DNA from: JAJYTL01 sp046705265
GTDB lineage: Bacteria > Pseudomonadota > Alphaproteobacteria > Ferrovibrionales > Ferrovibrionaceae
Assembly (NCBI GenBank): GCA_046705265.1
Contig: JBJKQL010000080.1
Location: forward strand, 1-47,411
Length of the DNA: 47,411 bases
Reading direction: 5' to 3'
The notes below the pieces were generated by a model, which ran no database searches, was not told where the DNA came from, and saw only the letters and a program-made list of their open reading frames with translations. Positions 26,075-34,044 of the stretch are shown here, in pieces. Numbering within the stretch: position 1 is the stretch's first letter; every line of letters begins with the position of its first letter. Position numbers and translations under genes: made by a program.

Positions 26075-26784
26075 TGGCGCTCCTCGAGGCCCGAAACCTT
26101 GAGGCTTATTACGGCAGCACCCAGGTTCTGCACGGCGTCGACTTCACGGTGGAGGAGGGCGGCATCACGACGATTCTCGGTGCCAATGGCGCCGGCAAGA
26201 CGACGACGCTGCGGGCGGTCTGCGGCATGGTGAAGACGGGCGGTACGATCAGTTTCGCCGGGCACAATATCGCGCACAAGGCGACGGAGAGCATCGTTAA
26301 TCTCGGCATCGCCCACGTGCCGGATGGACGCGGCACCTTCGTCAACCTGACGGTCGAGGAGAACTTGAAGGTTGGCGCCTATATCCGCCGGGACAAGGTG
26401 GCGGTGGCGCGCGATTTCGAGCGGGTCTATGAGTATTTTCCGCGGCTTCGCGAGCGCAGCCGGCAACAGGCGGGGACGCTGTCAGGCGGAGAGCAACAGA
26501 TGCTGGCGATCTCGCGGGCGCTGATGCTGCGGCCGAAGCTTCTCCTCCTCGACGAGCCGTCTTTCGGGCTTGCCCCGCTCATTGTCGCCGACATCTTCCG
26601 GATCATGCAGGTGATCAATCGGGACGAGAAGGTAAGCATGCTCCTGGTGGAGCAGAACGCCTCGCTCGCTCTCGACCTTGCCGATCACGCATATGTGCTC
26701 GAGACCGGACGGGTCGTGGTCTCTGGTGACGCCAAGACGATAGAGCAGGACGAATCTGTCCGCCGCTCTTATCTCGGATATTGA
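26074..26784 (+). CDS. Liv-type ABC transporter ATP-binding protein, LivF family (importer B)
   Basis: A 236-residue ATPase with Walker A GANGAGKTTT, signature LSGGEQQM and Walker B LLLLDEPSFGLAP, plus the LivF hallmark GIAHVPDGRGTFVNLTVEENL. The ATG overlaps the previous stop by one base (TGATG), with GGGGAGGGA just upstream; a GTG one codon earlier is also in frame. Partner of the LivG-type ATPase in powering importer B. Confidence 0.93.
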   Translation: MALLEARNLEAYYGSTQVLHGVDFTVEEGGITTILGANGAGKTTTLRAVCGMVKTGGTISFAGHNIAHKATESIVNLGIAHVPDGRGTFVNLTVEENLKVGAYIRRDKVAVARDFERVYEYFPRLRERSRQQAGTLSGGEQQMLAISRALMLRPKLLLLDEPSFGLAPLIVADIFRIMQVINRDEKVSMLLVEQNASLALDLADHAYVLETGRVVVSGDAKTIEQDESVRRSYLGY

Positions 26785-26814
26785 CGGCGGTCGGAAAGGG
26801 AGAAGTCGCCGCCC

Positions 26815-27687
26815 ATGGAAACATTCCTGCTGCAGGTCTTCGCGGGTCTCTCGAACGGCGGTATCTATGCCAGCATCGCACTCGCGCTGGTCATGGTCTA
26901 CAAGGCCACTGAGGATCTGAATTTCGCTCAGGGCGAAATGGCGATGTTCGCGACCTATGTCGCTTGGGCGCTGATTCACGCCGGCCTTTCCTATTGGGCC
27001 GCTTTCGTGTTGACCGTGGTCATTTCTTTCGTCGGCGGGATCGTGATCGAACGGGTCCTCTTGCGGCCCATGGAAGGCAAATCCGTCCTTTCCATGATCA
27101 TCATCTATCTCGGGCTGTTCTTCATCTTCAACAGCCTGGCGGGATTTATCTGGGGCTACACGATCAAGACGTTCCCAAGCCCGTTCCCGAGCGGCTCGCC
27201 GTTTACCAGCGGTCTCGTCTCGTCCCACCAGATCGGCTCGATCGCGGTCACGTTCTGCATGATGATCCTGCTTTATCTCTTTTTTCGCTTTACCTCCCTC
27301 GGCCTCGCCATGCGCGCGGTGGCGCAGAATCACGCATCGAGCCGCCTTGTTGGCATTCGCGTGGGCTGGATGCTGGCGCTTGGCTGGGGCCTGGCCTCGG
27401 TGATTGGGGCGATCGCGGGGATGATGATCGCGCCCGCAGTCTATCTTGATCCCTATATGATGGACGGGATCCTGATCTACGGCTTTACCGGCGCTCTCCT
27501 CGGCGGCATCGATAACCCCTGGGGGGCAGTGATCGGGGGCTTTATCGTCGGCGTTCTCGAGAATCTTCTTGGTGCCTACGTCATTGGCGACGAGCTGAAA
27601 CTCTTCGCGGCCCTCGTCCTTATCGTCGCCGTTCTCCTCGTCAAGCCGAACGGCCTGTTCGGCCGTACCCTTGTGAGCCGAGTATAG
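26815..27687 (+). CDS. Liv-type ABC transporter permease, LivH family (importer B)
   Basis: A 290-residue polytopic inner-membrane protein. Landmarks are QVFAGLSNGGIYASIALALVM at the N-terminus, LNFAQGEMAMFATYVAWAL, and the coupling segment MRAVAQNHASSRLVGIRVGWML. The C-terminal half has FTGALLGGIDNPWGAVIGGFIVG. A GGGAGAAG ribosome site precedes the ATG. It forms the channel with the LivM-type protein encoded three bases downstream. Confidence 0.93.
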   Translation: METFLLQVFAGLSNGGIYASIALALVMVYKATEDLNFAQGEMAMFATYVAWALIHAGLSYWAAFVLTVVISFVGGIVIERVLLRPMEGKSVLSMIIIYLGLFFIFNSLAGFIWGYTIKTFPSPFPSGSPFTSGLVSSHQIGSIAVTFCMMILLYLFFRFTSLGLAMRAVAQNHASSRLVGIRVGWMLALGWGLASVIGAIAGMMIAPAVYLDPYMMDGILIYGFTGALLGGIDNPWGAVIGGFIVGVLENLLGAYVIGDELKLFAALVLIVAVLLVKPNGLFGRTLVSRV

Positions 27688-27690
27688 ACC

Positions 27691-28716
27691 ATGACCGCGC
27701 AACGTGAACCGATACAAGCCGCCGCGCCGATCACCGTTGTCGGCTTGACGCCAGAGGTATGGCGTCGGCTCGGTGTTGCCGCGCTCATCGTGTTCACTTT
27801 CGTGCTTCCCTTCCTTGTGGCGGATTATCGCGTGTTCCAGATGACGCTGATCGTCGACTATTCGATCGCGCTCCTCGGCCTGAACATGCTAACCGGCTAC
27901 AATGGACAGTTCTCGCTCGGTCACGGCGCCTTTCTCGCCATCGGCGGCTACACCTCGGCCATCCTGATGGCGCACGCGAATATTCCCTATTGGGCCACCA
28001 TTCCGATCGCCGGGCTCGTCTGTTTCATTGTTGGTTTTTTGTTTGGTTTGCCGGCCCTACGCTTGCAACCCCTCTATCTCGCGCTCGCGACTTTAGCACT
28101 CGCGGTCGCGACCGCGCCCCTCCTAAAATATAATGCGTTCCAGCATTGGACGGGCGGCTCGCAAGGGATCGTTCTCGAAAAGCCGCGGGCCCCGTTTCAT
28201 CTGCCGTTGACCTCCGATCAGTGGCTCTATCTGTTCAGCGCGGCGATCGCGGTGCTTTTATTCTGGCTCGCTCGGAATCTGCTTCGGGGGCGTGTCGGCC
28301 GCGCCATCGTCGCGATTCGCGATCAGCCCCTGGCGGCCGAGACGATGGGGATCAACTCGGCGCTCTTCAAGTCTATGACCTTCGGCGTCAGTGCCTTTTA
28401 CACAGGAATTGCAGGGGCTTTGGGCGCCATCGCGGTGCAGTTCGTCGCGCCCGATACGTTCAATCTTCTGCTTTCGATCAGCCTTCTGGTCGGTTCGGTG
28501 ATCGGTGGCATGTGGTCGATCGCGGGCGCGGTTTACGGTGCCTTCTTCATTGTCTTCGTGCCGAACTGGGCAGGGGCGATTTCGACCGCGTTGGCCGGAG
28601 CCATCTATGGCGTTTTCATGATCGGTTTTATCTACATAGCGCCGTTTGGAATCGCGGGGGCTCTGTACGGCCTCTGGGTGAAGGTGAAACCGAAGCTGCT
28701 CAGCGGGGCTGGTTAA
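27691..28716 (+). CDS. Liv-type ABC transporter permease, LivM family (importer B)
   Basis: A 341-residue permease with a longer N-terminus than its importer A counterpart. LivM features include LNMLTGYNGQFSLGHGAFLAIGGYTSAIL, LRLQPLYLALATLALAVA, and the coupling loop AIRDQPLAAETMGINSALFKSMTFGVSAF. It starts three bases after the livH-like stop, consistent with coupled translation. The binding-protein gene follows after 65 bases. Confidence 0.93.
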   Translation: MTAQREPIQAAAPITVVGLTPEVWRRLGVAALIVFTFVLPFLVADYRVFQMTLIVDYSIALLGLNMLTGYNGQFSLGHGAFLAIGGYTSAILMAHANIPYWATIPIAGLVCFIVGFLFGLPALRLQPLYLALATLALAVATAPLLKYNAFQHWTGGSQGIVLEKPRAPFHLPLTSDQWLYLFSAAIAVLLFWLARNLLRGRVGRAIVAIRDQPLAAETMGINSALFKSMTFGVSAFYTGIAGALGAIAVQFVAPDTFNLLLSISLLVGSVIGGMWSIAGAVYGAFFIVFVPNWAGAISTALAGAIYGVFMIGFIYIAPFGIAGALYGLWVKVKPKLLSGAG

Positions 28717-28781
28717 AGAGAAGGGAGTCAGTATTACCCGAGTGTTTATAGTGGATATCACAAACAAGAGAGGAGGAGACG

Positions 28782-29990
28782 ATGCGAGCAACATTCATAA
28801 CGGCCTCGCTCGCGGCCCTGGCGGGAGTTGCCCTGGCGGCAAGTCCGGCCTTGGCGGCGGACATGTATGGGCCCGGCGTAACGAATACCCAGATCACAAT
28901 CGGCCAGACCATGCCTTACAGCGGTCCGGCGTCGGCCTATGGCACGATCGGCCGTGCCGACGAAGCGTATTTTGCGATGGTCAATGCGGAAGGCGGGATC
29001 AACGGCCGTAAGATCAAGCTGATCTCGCTCGACGACGGCTACAGTCCGCCGCGCACGGTAGAGCAGATGCGGAAGCTGGTCGAGGAGGATCACGTTCTTC
29101 TCGACTTCAACTCTCTCGGCACGCCGACCAATACGGCGATCCATCGGTACATGAACGACAACAAGGTGCCGCAGCTCTTTGTCGCCACCGGCGCCACCAA
29201 ATGGGGCAATCCCAAGGAATTTCCCTGGACCATGGGCTGGCAGCCGAGCTACCAGCTCGAAGGGCAGATCTACGCTCACTATATCCTGGCCACGACGCCG
29301 AACGCGAAGATTGGCATCCTGTATCAGGACGACGACTACGGTAAGGATTACCTCAAGGGTATGGTCGATGGCCTTGGGTCCAAGGCAAAGACCATGATCG
29401 TCAACGAGCAATCCTACGAAACCAGCGATCCCACAGTGGACTCGCAGATCATTGCCCTTAAGGCTTCAGGGGCCAATGTGTTCTTCAACGTCACCATCCC
29501 GAGCTTTGCCGCCAAGGCGATCAAGAAGGCCTATGACATCGGTTGGCATCCCACTCAATACCTGAACAACGTCTCGGCGTCCTACGCAGAAGTGCTGAAG
29601 CCGGCGGGTCTGAAGGCATCAACCGGAATCATTTCGTCGGCCTTCCTTATGGATCCGACCGACCCGCAGTGGCACCACACGAAAGAATATAAAGAATGGC
29701 TCGCCTGGATGCACAAATACTACCCGCACGGTGACCTGAATGACGTGTTCAACGGCTATGGTTATTCGGTTTCAGCGACCATGGCTCACGTCTTGAAACA
29801 GTGTGGCAATGACCTGACGCGGGCCAATGTGATGAAGCAGGCGGCTAATATTCACGATTTCCGTGCGCCGATGCTGCTGCCCGGGATCCTGGTCAATACC
29901 AGCCCGACCAATTTCTACCCGGTCCATCAGCTTCAGCTGGAGAAGTTCAATGGCAAGCGGTGGGTGCTGTTCGGCAAGATCATGAGCTAG
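28782..29990 (+). CDS. Liv-type ABC transporter substrate-binding protein (importer B)
   Basis: A 402-residue periplasmic protein with a classical Sec signal peptide (MRATFITASLAALAGVAL, likely cut after SPALA at residue 25). The mature first lobe reads GVTNTQITIGQTMPYSGPASAYGTIGRADEAYFAMVNAEGGINGRKI, typical of Peripla_BP_6. The later segment LKASGANVFFNVTIPSFAAKAIKKAYDIGW is a common feature of the branch annotated as branched-chain amino-acid or aromatic-acid binding proteins. AGGAGGAG precedes the ATG. It is the last gene of importer B and is followed by a clear terminator. Confidence 0.92.
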   Translation: MRATFITASLAALAGVALAASPALAADMYGPGVTNTQITIGQTMPYSGPASAYGTIGRADEAYFAMVNAEGGINGRKIKLISLDDGYSPPRTVEQMRKLVEEDHVLLDFNSLGTPTNTAIHRYMNDNKVPQLFVATGATKWGNPKEFPWTMGWQPSYQLEGQIYAHYILATTPNAKIGILYQDDDYGKDYLKGMVDGLGSKAKTMIVNEQSYETSDPTVDSQIIALKASGANVFFNVTIPSFAAKAIKKAYDIGWHPTQYLNNVSASYAEVLKPAGLKASTGIISSAFLMDPTDPQWHHTKEYKEWLAWMHKYYPHGDLNDVFNGYGYSVSATMAHVLKQCGNDLTRANVMKQAANIHDFRAPMLLPGILVNTSPTNFYPVHQLQLEKFNGKRWVLFGKIMS

Positions 29991-30025
29991 AGCGTTCGAT
30001 TTGACGTCTAGAACGGTTGCGTCTC

Positions 30026-30064
30026 AGAGCCGCCGGGTCCCCCCGGCGGCTCTTTGGCTTTATT
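30026..30064 (+). terminator. Rho-independent terminator of importer B
   Basis: AGAGCCGCCGGG pairs perfectly with CCCGGCGGCTCT (12 bp) around a TCCC loop, followed by a T-rich tail (ttggctttatt). It lies 36 bases after the binding-protein stop. The remaining 270 bases up to the next gene hold nothing I can name. Confidence 0.85.
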
Positions 30065-30336
30065 CCGGGGGGCATCGCCGACAGCGATCAGCCAAAATGC
30101 GCAAGCCGTAAAGGAGCGAATAGCGCCGTGACGGAGGTGCCGTACGTTCTTCCGCTCTCCTGCCTCGGCCGGTCCGGCATTGTTGCCCCGTCGCCGGCCG
30201 TCCGTATCGGCTGTGGATCGCGATGATCAGTGGCTTTGGTCCGAGTTGGGCAATGGGTGACCGCGGAGGGCCGTCGGCGGCGGCCGCGCGACGATCGATG
30301 TCCGGGCGCTAACCGAATCGCCGGAAATGCAGGGCA

Positions 30337-30756
30337 TTACATGCCGTGAAGCAGGTAGAAAGCTACGGCTACTCCTACGATCGGCAGGGCGAGCGCAACC
30401 AGCAAGCGTATCATCCAGAGGAGGACGGTGATGCTTAGCTCCGAGCCGAGCAGGACGAGGTAGAGGCCGATAAGAATGCCGCTCCCCCATAACACGCCGA
30501 TCCATATGACTTTCTGAGGGTCGGCTTGAATGACGGCCATGGCCGCGTTTACCGACTGGCCGAATGATGCGGCAAGATCGGGATAAGCGATAAGCACGCC
30601 GGCGCCGGCGACGATGCACAGCAGGAGGATCAATACCAAAACGGCCAAGATTCCCTTGGCAAGCGCGATCTCCCGCTTGCGCCGCTCCACCTCTTGTGGG
30701 TTGGGCACCATTTTCAGATGCGCTCGACTATGCCGAGGATCCCCGTTCGTAAGCAT
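30337..30756 (-). CDS. Small membrane protein of unknown function
   Basis: A 139-residue protein with no family I recognise. A charged N-terminus (PNPQEVERRKREIALAKG) precedes three hydrophobic segments: about residues 35-58 (ILAVLVLILLLCIVAGAGVL), 83-105 and 112-135. The topology suggests a small inner-membrane protein with a cytoplasmic, positively charged N-terminus. GGAGG lies 13 bases ahead of ATG 30756; an internal ATG at 30711 (MVPNPQEVE) is an alternative start. It is transcribed leftward, away from the universal stress protein gene. Confidence 0.6.
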   Translation of the reverse strand: MLTNGDPRHSRAHLKMVPNPQEVERRKREIALAKGILAVLVLILLLCIVAGAGVLIAYPDLAASFGQSVNAAMAVIQADPQKVIWIGVLWGSGILIGLYLVLLGSELSITVLLWMIRLLVALALPIVGVAVAFYLLHGM

Positions 30757-31025
30757 GCCGCATACTCACCCTCCGTCACCATGAATCTGGCAGGAACACG
30801 AGCATACGGTTAGTTAGAGTTAGGTGAGAGCGCTTTACTGTCAACTAAAAGCGGATAGAAATTCATGCTAGGGTTTAGGAATGGTTAGTTTCAACGGCAT
30901 CCGGAGAGACGGCAGGCGTTGCTGTCGATCCGAAAGCCGCTTGGCGGGATGGCCGCCGTGCTCGCCAAGCGAGGAGTCGTCAGCGTCTTGTGCGCGCGGC
31001 CCACGGCCGGTACAGTCTGGGTAAG

Positions 31026-31832
31026 ATGACCAATCCATATGTCCTTGTCATGCTGACGTCGACGATTGGCGCGCAGGAATGCCTGCGGGTCGCGACCCGC
31101 GTCGGCGAAGCCCTGCAGCAGCCGATTCGGATACTCCATGTCCAAGTCGGGCCGGGCGCGATCATCCTACCGTCCCAGGAGACCCTTTCGGAATACGAAG
31201 TCGAGCATATGGGTGAGCGCGAGCACGCGGAGACGGAGGCCCTGCGGAAGTTGACGATAGACTGGGCACAAGCGCACGGCTCCACGACGCGCCTTGAGGT
31301 CGCGTACGGCGACGACTGGCGCGAACTTCGCCACCATCGCAACACCGCGAGCCTCGTGGTCCTGCCTTCACCCTATACGCAGCCGCTTGGCCATCGCGAC
31401 GCTTTGCGCGCGGCGCTGATCCGTACGCGCCATCCCGTGATCATGATTCCGCCGGGCTGGAAAGGCGATTTCGCCCGCCGTCTGCTCGTGGGGTGGGAAG
31501 ACGTGCCGCCGCTTCGTCGCGCGATTGGTGCCTTCGCGCCTTTTCTCCGGCAAGCCGAGCAGGTCGAGGCGGTGCTGGTCGGCCAGCCGGATACCGCGGT
31601 CGGGTTGGCACGGACGGTGCTCACGCCCGTGGTTCCCAATACGGTATTCCGCTCCGTAATTGCCGATGGGCGAAAAACCGCCACTGCGTTGTTGGACGAG
31701 GCTCGGGCGTGCCGGGCCGATGGCATCGTGATGGGCGCCTTCCGGCGTGGGGAGATTTTGAACTGGCTGGTGCCGGGCACCTCGGCCCGGCTAATTCAGG
31801 AAAGCTCTGTGCCGCTCCTCATGAGTCCCTGA
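31026..31832 (+). CDS. Universal stress protein family protein
   Basis: A 268-residue cytosolic protein made of two USP-like halves. The first half begins NPYVLVMLTSTIGAQECLRVATRVGEAL and ends VIMIPPG. The second half begins RRLLVGWEDVPPLRRAIGAFAPFLRQA and contains the nucleotide-loop region GIVMGAFRRGEILNWLVPGTSARLIQESSVPLLM, close to the GxxGx(9)G(S/T) ATP-binding pattern of UspA-like proteins. Such proteins respond to starvation or low oxygen. ATG 31026 is chosen; the ribosome site is weak. It neighbours the BON and host-attachment genes, a frequent stress grouping. Confidence 0.82.
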   Translation: MTNPYVLVMLTSTIGAQECLRVATRVGEALQQPIRILHVQVGPGAIILPSQETLSEYEVEHMGEREHAETEALRKLTIDWAQAHGSTTRLEVAYGDDWRELRHHRNTASLVVLPSPYTQPLGHRDALRAALIRTRHPVIMIPPGWKGDFARRLLVGWEDVPPLRRAIGAFAPFLRQAEQVEAVLVGQPDTAVGLARTVLTPVVPNTVFRSVIADGRKTATALLDEARACRADGIVMGAFRRGEILNWLVPGTSARLIQESSVPLLMSP

Positions 31833-31913
31833 TTGCCGCTCCTTTCCCTTTCACCCATGAGGACATCGCATTTCTGCCGGCGTGCCTTGCTGGCCGCCGG
31901 TGTCGTCCAGCGG

Positions 31914-32360
31914 TCAGCCCAGTGATGCAAAATACGATTCAAGCTCAGCGACAGGGAGCTTGGTCAAATCCTTTGCCACTTCAGCCTTGATCCGCTGCCG
32001 CGCCCCATTGTCGAGGGCTTCGTGAAGGCTCGTCAAGACATGGGGCAAGGCGTAAAGCACCAGTGAATCGAAGGCTTGGCTTCCGCAAGCCTCGTTCAGA
32101 TGGGTGGCGACCTCTCGTGCGAAGTCGGCTTTCGCGGCCCGGTGCCAATCCTCGCGCGGCTCGAGCGCGTGCCGTCCGGTGGTGGCGCTTTCCTGGGTAC
32201 GTCCCGGCCGGTCGGCGCCGAGGTCCCGGGTCGGCCGCTGCGCCTCAGCCGAGTGATATTCCGCGATGATCGAGTAACCAGGCCCGCCGGGGCGCTTCTC
32301 GAAAATCCGCGCGCGCGAGCCGTCCGCCAGAACGAACCAGGTTACTCGGCGCTTTGGCAT
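31914..32360 (-). CDS. Host attachment family protein
   Basis: A 148-residue protein of the 'Host_attach' family. The N-terminal strand RRVTWFVLADGSRARIFEK is the family signature. The middle DLGADRPGRTQESATTGRHALEPREDWHRAAKADFAREV and the ending LTKLPVAELESYF are equally typical. The family name comes from plant-associated bacteria; the biochemical role is not established, and homologues often sit in stress or anaerobic regulons. ATG 32360 has AAGGAG seven bases upstream. It lies 57 bases after the BON gene stop and is co-oriented, so both are probably driven from the FNR-like box at 33155. Confidence 0.85.
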   Translation of the reverse strand: MPKRRVTWFVLADGSRARIFEKRPGGPGYSIIAEYHSAEAQRPTRDLGADRPGRTQESATTGRHALEPREDWHRAAKADFAREVATHLNEACGSQAFDSLVLYALPHVLTSLHEALDNGARQRIKAEVAKDLTKLPVAELESYFASLG

Positions 32361-32417
32361 GACCGTCTCCTTAACCTGAAATGAAACCGCAGTATCCAAC
32401 CGCTCGGTCTGCGACGG

Positions 32418-33074
32418 CTATTGCCGGGCGACTTCAATGTGATCCACGACCTGTGTCACGCCGGGTGCAGACCAAGCGGCACGCTCGACCGCTTCGCGCT
32501 CGACCCAGGCGTTGACCTTGCCGCCAAGGGTTACGGTGCCGCCAGAGACAGTGATGGTTACGTTTTTCGTCTCGGCTTCGGCCGTGCGTTCGAGCGCGGC
32601 GCGGATCTTGGCGCGCACATCGTCGCTGCGGACGCTTGGCTTGACCAGGATGTTGTTGAGCACGGCCTTGACACCGCTCAGTTTGCGCATGTCGTACTCG
32701 GCCTCGGTACGCTGATAATTCCAGTCCACCTCGCCACCGAGAGTCACGATGCCGTGTTCAACCTTGATCGTCACCCGATCACGAGGCACGACTGTATCCC
32801 AGTTCAGGATTTTAACCGCGCGCGCGGCGATTTCGTCGTCTCCGGTCTTGTGATCCGTCGGCAAATGCACTTCAAGTTCCTGCGCCACCGCGTTGATTCC
32901 CTTGACCCTCCGGGCCGCTCGTTCGGCCGCGAATTTTTCCACGAAACTGGCGACATGGCCGGAAAGCGTGACCACCCCCCGGCGTACGCTAACGCCAATA
33001 TGAGCGGCGTTGACGCTTGGCTCAAAGTCGAGTTCGTCCATCACGCGCTGCTGCAGTTCCAAATCATCGTTCAT
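32418..33074 (-). CDS. BON domain protein with three BON domains
   Basis: A 218-residue protein consisting of three tandem BON domains (roughly residues 5-72, 79-146 and 150-216). Each shows the pattern of a strand reading VTLSGHV, VTLGGEV or VTLGGKV followed by an amphipathic helix and a hydrophobic strand (V-x-x-VVxHIEV type). No signal peptide or lipobox is present, so a cytosolic location is likely, unlike OsmY. BON domains bind phospholipid or ligands and are common in stress proteins. AGGAGATAGGCG precedes the ATG. An FNR-type palindrome lies about 87 bases upstream. Confidence 0.88.
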   Translation of the reverse strand: MNDDLELQQRVMDELDFEPSVNAAHIGVSVRRGVVTLSGHVASFVEKFAAERAARRVKGINAVAQELEVHLPTDHKTGDDEIAARAVKILNWDTVVPRDRVTIKVEHGIVTLGGEVDWNYQRTEAEYDMRKLSGVKAVLNNILVKPSVRSDDVRAKIRAALERTAEAETKNVTITVSGGTVTLGGKVNAWVEREAVERAAWSAPGVTQVVDHIEVARQ

Positions 33075-33154
33075 CGCCTATCTCCTGTCCGCTGCGGCAA
33101 CACCGATGCCGTCACCGATCCATGGACAGCTTCTTTGTTTGAGTGGCGGCGACA

Positions 33155-33168
33155 TTGATCTGCGTCAA
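33155..33168 (-). promoter_or_regulatory. FNR/FixK-type binding site upstream of the BON gene
   Basis: TTGAT-CTGC-GTCAA matches the FNR/FixK/Anr consensus TTGAT-N4-ATCAA at nine of ten positions. Its centre is 87 bases upstream of the BON ATG, a suitable distance for a -41.5-type activation site with a short leader. Confidence 0.6.
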
Positions 33169-33333
33169 CAACAGGTTCCACGCGGTCGAATAGGACGTGC
33201 CCGGCGGATGAAACGGCCGGCTCGCCGGCGCTCCGTGCTGGCCTGGCACGCCGGAGGGGGCCGAAAAGGGGCCAAATCGTCTGGACATGATCGGCCGTGT
33301 CGTGAGCCGAGCAGGTTGGGGGGGGGGCTTGCA

Positions 33334-33357
33334 GATATATTAGAACCTGCTATATAG
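33334..33357 (+). promoter_or_regulatory. AT-rich probable operator of the ArsR-family regulator
   Basis: The sequence just before the regulator's ATG reads ATATATTAGAACCTGCTATATAG, with imperfect dyad symmetry (ATATATTAG against CTgcTATAT) in otherwise GC-rich DNA. ArsR-family sulfide regulators of the BigR/SqrR type bind AT-rich dyads overlapping their own promoter, so autoregulation is likely. A run of ten G (33318-33327) lies just upstream. Confidence 0.5.
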
Positions 33358-33362
33358 AAGGT

Positions 33363-33659
33363 ATGAATGTATCAGCCCTGGAACCGCAGGCCGGCAAGGC
33401 GGCGGCGCTGCTCAAAATGATGAGCAACGAGCGACGCCTCATGGTGCTCTGTCACCTGATCGAGGGAGAAAAGTCTGCTGGCGAACTCGAGCAGCTGGTT
33501 GGGCTCCGCCAGTCGGCGCTGAGCCAGCACTTGGGGAAGTTGAGGGCCGAGGGATTGGTGCAGACCCGGCGCGAAGGGCAGTCGATCCATTACGCGCTGG
33601 CTGGCAACGGCCCCCGCGAGGTTATCGAGGTTCTACACCGGCTCTATTGCGATACGTGA
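33363..33659 (+). CDS. ArsR-family repressor, BigR/SqrR-like
   Basis: A 98-residue winged-helix regulator. The recognition region LVGLRQSALSQHLGKLRAEGLVQTRREGQSIHYAL matches the BigR/SqrR branch closely. Two cysteines, Cys30 (RLMVLCHLIEGEKSAGEL) and Cys96 (LHRLYCDT), align with the redox pair that forms a polysulfide bridge in BigR/SqrR, releasing DNA when sulfide or persulfide rises. No metal-binding CVC motif of ArsR/SmtB metal sensors is present. It is followed by the DUF2892 and sulfide:quinone oxidoreductase genes, which are the expected targets. Confidence 0.85.
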   Translation: MNVSALEPQAGKAAALLKMMSNERRLMVLCHLIEGEKSAGELEQLVGLRQSALSQHLGKLRAEGLVQTRREGQSIHYALAGNGPREVIEVLHRLYCDT

Positions 33660-33718
33660 GAGATAGAACAAGCCGCTGATCGCGCCAGGCCGGGCTGTGC
33701 AATCGAAAGGAGAGCGTC

Positions 33719-33922
33719 ATGTCCATCGATCGTCTGGTTTTCGCCTTCGCCGGCACGCTCGTTCTGGTCAGCCTCGTGCTGAGCCAGGTACAAAGCGTGT
33801 ACTGGTTGTGGTTTACCGCCTTTGTCGGCGCCAACATGCTGCAGGCCGCATTCACCGGCTTCTGCCCCGCCGCATGGGCGTTCAAGAAGCTTGGCGCGAA
33901 ATCCGGCTGCGCGTTCCAATGA
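33719..33922 (+). CDS. DUF2892 (YgaP-type transmembrane) protein
   Basis: A 67-residue membrane protein with two hydrophobic segments (about residues 6-24 and 28-48) and the family motif FTGFCPAAWAFKKLG near the C-terminus. DUF2892 is the membrane part of YgaP-like rhodanese sulfurtransferases and often occurs as a separate small protein in sulfide-detoxification operons. It carries Cys50 (GFCPA) and Cys64. The ribosome site AAAGGAG is well placed. It lies between the ArsR-family regulator and sulfide:quinone oxidoreductase, so it is probably in the same operon. Confidence 0.85.
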   Translation: MSIDRLVFAFAGTLVLVSLVLSQVQSVYWLWFTAFVGANMLQAAFTGFCPAAWAFKKLGAKSGCAFQ

Positions 33923-34044
33923 CTAGCGCACCACAGGCCATAGACGCGATGCTTCGCGCCATTGACGTGGATCAACGCGCCGGTCCGGCCTTCGTGAGGT
34001 ACTAGCGTCCCTCGTTGAGTCGGACCCGCAAAGGAGCGCAGCGC

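Noticed and set aside
33318..33327. Run of ten G before the ArsR-family gene as a phase-variable tract
   Set aside because: It lies upstream of the probable operator, outside coding sequence and not at a promoter spacer I can define, and may be a sequencing-sensitive homopolymer.
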